DNA from: Sphingomonas sp. C3-2
GTDB taxonomy: Bacteria > Pseudomonadota > Alphaproteobacteria > Sphingomonadales > Sphingomonadaceae
DNA: 64,000 nucleotides
Direction: 5' to 3'
NCBI RefSeq assembly: GCF_033025475.1
Contig: NZ_CP130322.1
Location: forward strand, 1,054,001-1,118,000
The position numbers and the translations under genes were made by a program. Shown here one piece after another: positions 1-7,198 of the stretch. The number at the start of each line of letters is the position of its first letter. Positions within the stretch are counted from its first letter, which is position 1. The notes below the pieces were generated by a model. It saw only the letters and a list, made by a program, of their open reading frames with translations, did not search any database and was not told where the DNA came from.

Positions 1-2487
1 GCCGCGTCGACTGGCGCTTGGCTAAACTCTTGGGCAACCACACTGGGCGATCCAAAGATTGCCAACATCGCGTTGCGAGACGGGATGCAGGTGATTGGTG
101 AAAGCCTGCACCGCCAACGATACAAGTTTTTGTGGGATCTGCTATTTGATCGCCATCCTCACGGGACTTACATCAAGGGCAAGTGGGAAGGCATGGGTGC
201 GGCGAAGACCGATATCCCTTCCGACAAGCTGATTATGGAGATGCTCGAAGCCGCACCGACGATGCTGCTTCTAGACGAATTTCAGACTTGGTACGACGGC
301 CTCACGAATACCAAGCAATACCCATGGAAAAATTGGGCATTCAATTTCATCCAGATTCTGTCTGAGATTGCCAAAGATCGGCCTGACCTTCTGGTTCTCG
401 TGATCTCCGTCCGCAACGGCGGCAGCGACGCATACCAGCAGGTGCATCGCGTCAACCCGGTTGCGATCGACTTTAAGGCCGGCGGTAATGCCGAGCGGAT
501 CCAACAAGACCGCCGCCGAATGCTGCTGCATCGCCTTTTTGACAACCGCTTGCAGATTGCAAATGGGACGATTGAAGCGCTGGTTGCTCAGCATGTCGCA
601 GAATATTTCCGGCTGCAGGACATCCCGCCGTCCGAACAAGACCGCAAGCGCACTGAATTCACCGAGTCATGGCCCTATGCGCCGCACCTCCTGCGACTGC
701 TTGAAGAGCAAGTTCTGATTGCTACCGACGCGCAGGAAACGCGTGACATGATCCGCATTCTGGCGAATTTGTATAAGAGCCGCGGGGAAGCCTCGCCAGT
801 TCTCACGGCCGCGGATTTTCGCCTCGACGACGATGCTTCAGGCATCGGCGCTCTATTGGATTCGGTATCCAATGAGCATCATCGCACGCTACGGGCCAAG
901 GCCCAGCAGAACATCATTTCAGTAACTGAGGCGGTGTCGAACCACGCCACTCTCGCTCCGCATCTTCAAGAGATTGTGGGCGCGTTGTGGCTCCGATCCA
1001 TCGCGGTCGGCAATTTGGCCGGCGCGGAGCCTGCAACACTGCAGGTCGATATCACGCGCGACAATGCCGTCGATGACAATGCGTTTCAGGTGGAGCTATC
1101 GACCATCGTCGAGAACAGCTTTAACATCCACCAAGATGGGCCTCGGCTTGTCTTTCGCGAGGAAGAGAACCCTCGTGCAAAATTGATGGCCTGCGCTCGG
1201 AATGACAAACTGTTCACCGACGGGTCCGATCAAGCCCAGCTATCCAAACAAGTGCGCTATGTGATCGGCGGCACGGATGAGGTTGCAAAGCTTTTCCGCG
1301 TTATCGCGTTGCCGAAATCTTGGCAGACCGATCCATGGTCCGCTCTCGATGAAACAGAACAACCAGATCGCTGGGATGACCGCCTGCCGATACTGGTGCT
1401 GCCTGAAGAACCAGAGAATATCGCTCCCGCCCTCGGCCGTTGGCTCAAGGATCATCTGCAGAAGCGGCGCAACACGATTCGGTTTCTCCTCCCGCGTTCT
1501 GGTTCACTCAACGCCTACCAAGATCGCGACCTCTTGATCCTGGCTCGTGCCGAAATGAAGGCGCAGGAATGGAGCGGTCAGAGCCCGGAATACAAAAAGC
1601 TCCATACCGAATACCAAAGCGCGCTCCGGGACATGCTCAAGAAGCGCTTTGATCGCTTCGCTGTTCTGCATCGCTGGAATTTTGCGGACCCGAGCCAATG
1701 CGTGTTCAGCGTTGAGAGCTTGAAGAAGCAAGGCGCCCAGATTCCCGAGGGCATTGAAGAAGCCTTGGTCAACGATCTGTTCGTGCCCGAAGATTTCGAA
1801 GATCTGGTCCTGGAGGCCGCGGCGGATAATTCGGCCGTTGGCAAGCTGCTTCGTGAATTGCAGGAACCCCGGCCTGCGGGTCAGGATTGCATACCTTGGC
1901 TCGGTGAGACGGCCATGAAGGAGCGCATCCTTCGTCTGTGCGCAAAGGGCAAGATCGCCATCAATCTGCGCGGCATGGAATATTTGCAAACACAGCCAGG
2001 GGAAGATGAGGACACAGCGTGGAAGCGCCTTCGTCCCAAGCTTTCTTACACCGGTCGACAGCTCGATGAGGTGTTCCTCATGGCGCCATCGGCAGTGCCA
2101 ACAACGGGTGGCAGTACACCCGTTACACCCACCCCAACAGGTGGCGGTGATGCTGGTGGTCTTTTCGGGGGCGCGACAACACCGCAGCCCAATCCATTCG
2201 GTGACAGCACCGGTGCCGGCGGCGAGGCACAGCCAACTCCCGGAGGTATCTTCGGCGGCACCCCGGTAGCCCCCGGGGGTAAACCTCGAATTCCTCTCAA
2301 CAACCCCGCAACCTCACCGCTCAATCTGATCGGCAAGCTTGAAGGCTGGGGTATCGGCCCGGCCACAAAGGTTGCCGAAGTCGCGATAAAAGTGTCGGCG
2401 GCCAACGGCGCTCAGCTCAAGGAGCTTCTGAAGAAGCTGCCGGATGGAATGACTTTTGAGATCAGCCTCGAGAAGGAGGACGATTGA
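1..2487 (+). CDS. DUF499-type (BrxC/PglY-like) defence ATPase, 5' truncated by window
   Basis: The frame is open from base 1, so the true start and the P-loop lie to the left; 828 residues are visible. A Walker-B-like LLLDEF segment has its Asp near visible residue 92. Residues about 697-763 are a Gly/Pro/Thr-rich linker, followed by a compact C-terminal domain ending in EKEDD. Large ATPases with DUF499 are found in BREX-like and Hma-like defence systems beside DUF1156 methyltransferases, which matches the neighbours here. The TGA stop shares one base with the ATG of the next gene, and that gene's AGGAGG ribosome site lies inside the last codons here, so translation is probably coupled. Family assignment is by resemblance. 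Confidence 0.75.
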   Translation, partial: AASTGAWLNSWATTLGDPKIANIALRDGMQVIGESLHRQRYKFLWDLLFDRHPHGTYIKGKWEGMGAAKTDIPSDKLIMEMLEAAPTMLLLDEFQTWYDGLTNTKQYPWKNWAFNFIQILSEIAKDRPDLLVLVISVRNGGSDAYQQVHRVNPVAIDFKAGGNAERIQQDRRRMLLHRLFDNRLQIANGTIEALVAQHVAEYFRLQDIPPSEQDRKRTEFTESWPYAPHLLRLLEEQVLIATDAQETRDMIRILANLYKSRGEASPVLTAADFRLDDDASGIGALLDSVSNEHHRTLRAKAQQNIISVTEAVSNHATLAPHLQEIVGALWLRSIAVGNLAGAEPATLQVDITRDNAVDDNAFQVELSTIVENSFNIHQDGPRLVFREEENPRAKLMACARNDKLFTDGSDQAQLSKQVRYVIGGTDEVAKLFRVIALPKSWQTDPWSALDETEQPDRWDDRLPILVLPEEPENIAPALGRWLKDHLQKRRNTIRFLLPRSGSLNAYQDRDLLILARAEMKAQEWSGQSPEYKKLHTEYQSALRDMLKKRFDRFAVLHRWNFADPSQCVFSVESLKKQGAQIPEGIEEALVNDLFVPEDFEDLVLEAAADNSAVGKLLRELQEPRPAGQDCIPWLGETAMKERILRLCAKGKIAINLRGMEYLQTQPGEDEDTAWKRLRPKLSYTGRQLDEVFLMAPSAVPTTGGSTPVTPTPTGGGDAGGLFGGATTPQPNPFGDSTGAGGEAQPTPGGIFGGTPVAPGGKPRIPLNNPATSPLNLIGKLEGWGIGPATKVAEVAIKVSAANGAQLKELLKKLPDGMTFEISLEKEDD

Positions 2488-3476
2488 TGGCGCTAGATGC
2501 AGCGGTTCTCGAGAGCTTGGCCAAAGGCTCCGACAAAGATGCGTGGCGCGTCATCATCGATAGGACGGTCGAGATCGCCTCAAAGCCATTGGCGGCTGGG
2601 AACGCACCAAGCGAGGTGATCAAGCGCGACCGGGAGATCGGGGTGCTCGATCACTTTCTGTCATCCAGCGCTTGGGATCTTTGGCAAAGCTTCGGTTCCA
2701 CCGTTGAACGCAATTCGGATCGTCTCGCCCGCTGGTGGTTGGAACCGTACAGCGCCAAAGCTGTGCTCATCTTGGACGGCCTTTCGCTGCGTGAGCTGCC
2801 CTGGTTGCTACAAGGCGCCAAAGAGCGAGGTTTCACGCTGCACGAGGTTTCCGCAAATGCCTCCGAGCTGCCCGGCGAAACCAATGAATTCGCGAAGGCC
2901 CTTGGCTTCGGCAGCCGGAGCCAGCTGCAAAACAACGGCGGCGGCATGGCGCATAAGCTCCAACCGGCCGTCACCGAGTGCGTTGATATGCCCTGGAAAG
3001 ACTGTGAAGGCCTGATCAACGGTTCGAAGAACTGGGTTTTCTGGCACCATTGGCCCGACAGTAAGGTCCACGATGGTGCTGTCGCCGGCCAGGGGCTTGA
3101 TACCTTGATCCGTGACGCCGCCGATCAACTCAACAGCGACGATTTCTGGGCATTCGTTGAACGTCTGGCCACAGGTCGTCGGTTGGTCATCACGTCTGAC
3201 CATGGTTATGCCGCGACCGGCTACTTCCCGGATGCGGACGGCGAAGTCGGTCAATTTTTGAAGTCGACGTTTGCCAGCAGGCGGAGTTCAAAGGGAAGCG
3301 GCGAAACCGGTCCCTTTGTTCCTCCAGTCGCTCTTCAGATCCACAGCCCACACGGCGAACATCGCCTGGCAGTGGGCCGCTGGAAGTGGAAGAGCCAGGG
3401 CGGCTACCCGACATTGACGCATGGCGGCCTCTCACTGCTTGAGGTTCTTTCGCCGTTCGTCGAGATTACAAAGTAA
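2487..3476 (+). CDS. miniature PglZ-domain protein
   Basis: 329 residues. Two segments typical of the PglZ branch of the alkaline-phosphatase fold are visible: ILDGLSLRELP (Asp at residue 97) and TSDHGYAATG (Asp 238, His 239), the latter giving likely metal ligands. PglZ proteins of BREX systems are usually more than twice this length, so this looks like little more than the catalytic core. ATG at 2487 overlaps the stop of the ATPase gene and follows a strong AGGAGG; a TTG one codon upstream is in frame but less likely. The substrate of PglZ domains is not firmly established. The neighbours suggest a role with the ATPase and methyltransferase in phage defence. Confidence 0.72.
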   Translation: MALDAAVLESLAKGSDKDAWRVIIDRTVEIASKPLAAGNAPSEVIKRDREIGVLDHFLSSSAWDLWQSFGSTVERNSDRLARWWLEPYSAKAVLILDGLSLRELPWLLQGAKERGFTLHEVSANASELPGETNEFAKALGFGSRSQLQNNGGGMAHKLQPAVTECVDMPWKDCEGLINGSKNWVFWHHWPDSKVHDGAVAGQGLDTLIRDAADQLNSDDFWAFVERLATGRRLVITSDHGYAATGYFPDADGEVGQFLKSTFASRRSSKGSGETGPFVPPVALQIHSPHGEHRLAVGRWKWKSQGGYPTLTHGGLSLLEVLSPFVEITK

Positions 3477-3488
3477 GGACTGCGCCCC

Positions 3489-6400
3489 ATGGCATCGAAA
3501 AAAGAATTGTTGGCGCAGGACGTCGCGAAGGCCGTCGGCGCAGGTAAGGCTGTCGCGCTCGAAACCGTTGATTTTAACGACCCCAATCGTCCGAAAACCT
3601 GCCTAGAAGTCGACTTCCCGATTCTGCCGGTCAATCAGGTAGCGATCATTGAAGGAAACGCGGGTAAGCCGATCTACCAGATGTCCAAATGGTGGGCCCG
3701 GCGCCGTTCCAGCGTGTTTCGCTCGATGCTGATTGCGGCCGCCACAAGGGCTCCTGAGGACAAGTCACACGCTGCAAAGCTGGTGTGGGACAACTATTAT
3801 GCCAATCACCAGAAGAAAGGCGCGTTCAAAAACCTGAAGGTAGCAGACATCTTCATGGGGGGCGGCACCACGCTAGTCGAAGGCTCGCGCCTTGGCATGC
3901 AAATGGTGGGCAACGACCTCAACCCTGTAGCTTGGTTTGTGGTGAAGCAAGAACTTTCCGGCGTCGACCTGGAAAAGGTTAAGCGACTGCTTTCCGACAT
4001 CGAGGCCGAGGTTAAGCCACAGATAATGCCGTATTATTACTGCGACGGGCCAAATGGCGAGAAGGGGAAATGGACCCATCTTCCATCCAGGCGGGTGATG
4101 CCAGCTGATTTTGATCCGCTATCGCTGACGATAGAGCAGAGGCCAGAATATAGCTATGAAGGTCCCGAGGTGATTTACACCTTCTGGGCCAAACACGGAC
4201 CATGCCAGGTGACTGGATGTGGTCATCGTACTCCCATAATGACCAGCCCAGTCATGGCCATTAAGTCCATCAGCGTAAAGCACTGGGAGCATACCTGCCG
4301 CAAATGCGGCGCCGAATTCCACGTAGAGGAAGAGGCCGCCCGAATGGCGCCGGACATGCCGCTGTATGTTGCGCCATCCGAAATCTCTCATTCCACTCTT
4401 GATCGAAAAAAGGGCGTTATCTGCCCCGATTGCGGTCACACGGAGTTGGTGAACCTCGGAAAGGGAACAAATAAGAAAGTCGAATTAAGTCTTCTTGTAC
4501 ATCCACAATGGCTGGCTGGATGTTCCAAGCAAGATAGCAATGGCCTGCTATTCGGTGGCACAGCTCAGGACGATGCTACTTCTTCCGCAAGATGGGACCA
4601 AGAGCGAGCATCAACCATCAGACTTCTTGAGGTGCGCGGAAAGTTGCCTGATGAGGTTACATGTCCAGAGACTCATGTGACCTTCAAAACCGATGCGGGA
4701 ACGGTACCTAAGAAGTCAAATTATGCCTGCAGCGCGTGCGGCACGGTTCAGGATGTTCTTGGAACTGTAAAGGCCAGTGGCAAGAGCGGCGCTATGGCGG
4801 CATACGCAGTGCAGGCCTATTCACCTAAGCGCTATCAATCGGGCGCACCATATGGCGGTCGTTATTTTACTGCCTTCGATTCCAACTATGCAAAGCAGTA
4901 CGACGCCGCATTCTCTGAATGGGAGATGCGCAAGGATACCGATCTAGCCGAATATTGGCCAAGATCTGAGCTTCCCTACGGATTTATGACTCATCATCTT
5001 CAAGGTGGGGTCCCTAATCATGGCTTCACACACTGGTGGACGATGTACAATCCGAGGCAGATGCTAGTGCACACGCAGCTGCTGAAGGCTATTGTTAACG
5101 TTGGAGATTATGATTGGGCAACACGAGAATACGTTCTTGGCGCCTTTCAGAATTTTCTGCGCAATCAAAACTCACTGTCGTTTTGGCATATGAAGCATGA
5201 CAAGCTTGCTCCAGCCATGTCGAATAGCAATTTTCATCCAAAGAATAATGTAATCGAAGTCGGCGTATTTCCGCCTATGGGATATGGACCGTGGTCATCC
5301 ACAGTTGAAGTTCTATTCAAAGGTGGAGAATGGGCAGCGTCCCCATGGGAAGCTGTAAGTTTAGAACAGCTCAAGCGCCAATCACCCGAGATTGCAAAAC
5401 AAATAACAGGCAAAAGCGAAAAGGTGTTCCCCGGCGACGCCCTTTTGGGTGCAGAAACCTTCTGCGGATCATCGACCGACTTGGATAAATTAGATGACAG
5501 TAGCATCGACTTGGTTATCACAGACCCCCCATTTGGAGGACTTCTGCATTATTCTGAGTTATCTGATTTCTTTTACGTCTGGCTTCGCCTCGTACTAAAA
5601 GACAGATACCCGGATTACTTCAGTGCTGAATATACGCCAAAGTCTCTCGAGGCTGTGGCAAATCGTGCACGAGAGCCGGAGGACCCGGATGGTTTTTACA
5701 AGCGGTTGCTCACCCAATGTTGGCATGAAGCACATCGCATCCTGAAGCCAGGTGGGATTTTGGCGTTCACCTTTCATCACAGCGAGGACGAACCGTGGGT
5801 TGCCGTACTCGAGTCCCTTTTCGACGCAGGCTACTATCTTGAAGCGACCTACCCGATCCGTTCTGACGAAACCAAGGGCGACGGTGAGTTCGGCTCCAAG
5901 ACCATTGAGTACGACATTATCCACGTCTGCCGCAAACGCACCGAGGAACCGACCCCTGTGAGCTGGGGGCGCATGCGGCGCGAAGTCATGGCCGACGTGC
6001 GTCAATTGCAGGCAATGCTGGAAAATCACGCCAAGGAAGGTCTGCCAGCCGCAGACATCCAGGTGATCCGGCGCGGCAAGGCGCTCGAGTATTTCTCCCG
6101 TCACTATGGCAAGGTTTATGTCGACGAAGGAAGGCCGATCACCGTTAAGGACGCACTCGTCGGCATCAACCAGCTCATCGATGAGGACGCGGACAAGGGC
6201 AAGGAACCACCGCCGGTCAACGCGGAGCCGATCACGCGCCAGTTCCTACGCACGTTCGGCACCGCCACCGAGATGAAACGAGATCAGCTCCAGAAGTTCC
6301 TCAAAGGCTCAATCACGACGCCTGACGAATTCGAACAACGTGGCTGGTGCTCGGAAAAGAGTAAGGTTTTCACCCGCGTCGACCCGCTCGACTTTGCCCG

Positions 6401-6692
6401 TGATTGGTCCGGCAAACACAAGCGCCGGCTGACATCAGACCTAGATCAAGCGTTGGTGCTGATTGGGTCCTGCTTCGATGGCAGCGGCATCAACGCGTCC
6501 GACACATTGAAAAACGAAAACTTCAAACCCCACGTGGCGCTGAAACCGCTTTTGGAATGGCTGCAACGGAATGGTCCGGACCAAGCCAGCCGCAATGCAG
6601 CATCGCGAGCGGTGACGATCTACAATTCCTGGGCTGCGTCCCAGGCGACCAAGCCCCAGCAGGGCTCGTTGTTCGAGGAGTATGATCTATGA
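3489..6692 (+). CDS. DUF1156-type adenine-specific DNA methyltransferase with zinc ribbons
   Basis: 1067 residues. An SAM-binding FMGGGTT motif lies near residue 122 and the catalytic DPPF motif near residue 679. Between them are four Cys-rich knots (near residues 239, 270, 312 and 414) that look like zinc ribbons. This is the architecture of DUF1156 / COG1743 methylases, used as the modification enzyme in BREX type 3-like (PglXI) and Hma-like systems. It probably methylates adenine to mark self DNA. The start ATG at 3489 follows TAAGGA by about 10 bases. The gene ends in an ATGA overlap with the next gene. The middle (about 4380-5720) is clearly more AT-rich than both ends, suggesting a recombined specificity segment. 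Confidence 0.85.
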   Translation: MASKKELLAQDVAKAVGAGKAVALETVDFNDPNRPKTCLEVDFPILPVNQVAIIEGNAGKPIYQMSKWWARRRSSVFRSMLIAAATRAPEDKSHAAKLVWDNYYANHQKKGAFKNLKVADIFMGGGTTLVEGSRLGMQMVGNDLNPVAWFVVKQELSGVDLEKVKRLLSDIEAEVKPQIMPYYYCDGPNGEKGKWTHLPSRRVMPADFDPLSLTIEQRPEYSYEGPEVIYTFWAKHGPCQVTGCGHRTPIMTSPVMAIKSISVKHWEHTCRKCGAEFHVEEEAARMAPDMPLYVAPSEISHSTLDRKKGVICPDCGHTELVNLGKGTNKKVELSLLVHPQWLAGCSKQDSNGLLFGGTAQDDATSSARWDQERASTIRLLEVRGKLPDEVTCPETHVTFKTDAGTVPKKSNYACSACGTVQDVLGTVKASGKSGAMAAYAVQAYSPKRYQSGAPYGGRYFTAFDSNYAKQYDAAFSEWEMRKDTDLAEYWPRSELPYGFMTHHLQGGVPNHGFTHWWTMYNPRQMLVHTQLLKAIVNVGDYDWATREYVLGAFQNFLRNQNSLSFWHMKHDKLAPAMSNSNFHPKNNVIEVGVFPPMGYGPWSSTVEVLFKGGEWAASPWEAVSLEQLKRQSPEIAKQITGKSEKVFPGDALLGAETFCGSSTDLDKLDDSSIDLVITDPPFGGLLHYSELSDFFYVWLRLVLKDRYPDYFSAEYTPKSLEAVANRAREPEDPDGFYKRLLTQCWHEAHRILKPGGILAFTFHHSEDEPWVAVLESLFDAGYYLEATYPIRSDETKGDGEFGSKTIEYDIIHVCRKRTEEPTPVSWGRMRREVMADVRQLQAMLENHAKEGLPAADIQVIRRGKALEYFSRHYGKVYVDEGRPITVKDALVGINQLIDEDADKGKEPPPVNAEPITRQFLRTFGTATEMKRDQLQKFLKGSITTPDEFEQRGWCSEKSKVFTRVDPLDFARDWSGKHKRRLTSDLDQALVLIGSCFDGSGINASDTLKNENFKPHVALKPLLEWLQRNGPDQASRNAASRAVTIYNSWAASQATKPQQGSLFEEYDL

Positions 6693-7189
6693 AGCATACA
6701 CTCGATACCGTCTGGCAACGGCGCGGCACCAGCTGGATCTGGGATGAAGAAGCCCGCAATCAGGTTTGTGTGGCTAACGAGGTTTGGAGCCTGCGTCAGT
6801 TCCTACAGTCGGCAAGTAGCTGGCCGGAAGACCTACCCAGCAACCAGAACAACACCCTGGTCGTTGCAGGATTGGAAGGTAGCCTTGATCTGTTGGCACC
6901 TGGTGATGCCGAGGCATGGTTGGGTGAAACAGTCAAAGACGCTATTCTCTCATTCCAGGCACACTATGAGAGTGAGGCCGCGCTGATCTTTTGGCTGCCT
7001 TCAGGCCATGGGCGCATCAAGTTTCACCCAGCAACAGATTCCGTCGAATGGCGCTGCGCTGCACCCCATACCGATAGCCTATTGGCCTTCGGTCGTATTC
7101 TGTGGGGTGAAGCCAACGAGTACCCGCAGGAAATCCTGCTGCGTGAAGGCGCCAAGCCCGCAGGCCTCTTCCATCTGCGAATTACCTGA
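6689..7189 (+). CDS. unrecognised 166-residue protein of the defence operon
   Basis: 166 residues, not assigned to any family I recognise. Trp is frequent, for example in TVWQRRGTSWIWDEE and IFWLPSGHGRI. There is no signal peptide, membrane segment or Cys motif. It does not read as the DUF3780 protein known from some DUF499/DUF1156 loci. It begins inside the methyltransferase stop codon (ATGA) and ends nine bases before the helicase start, so it belongs to the same transcript. A small accessory, adaptor or regulator of the methyltransferase-helicase pair is possible, but that is a guess from position. Confidence 0.6.
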   Translation: MKHTLDTVWQRRGTSWIWDEEARNQVCVANEVWSLRQFLQSASSWPEDLPSNQNNTLVVAGLEGSLDLLAPGDAEAWLGETVKDAILSFQAHYESEAALIFWLPSGHGRIKFHPATDSVEWRCAAPHTDSLLAFGRILWGEANEYPQEILLREGAKPAGLFHLRIT

Positions 7190-7198
7190 GGCCGACGC

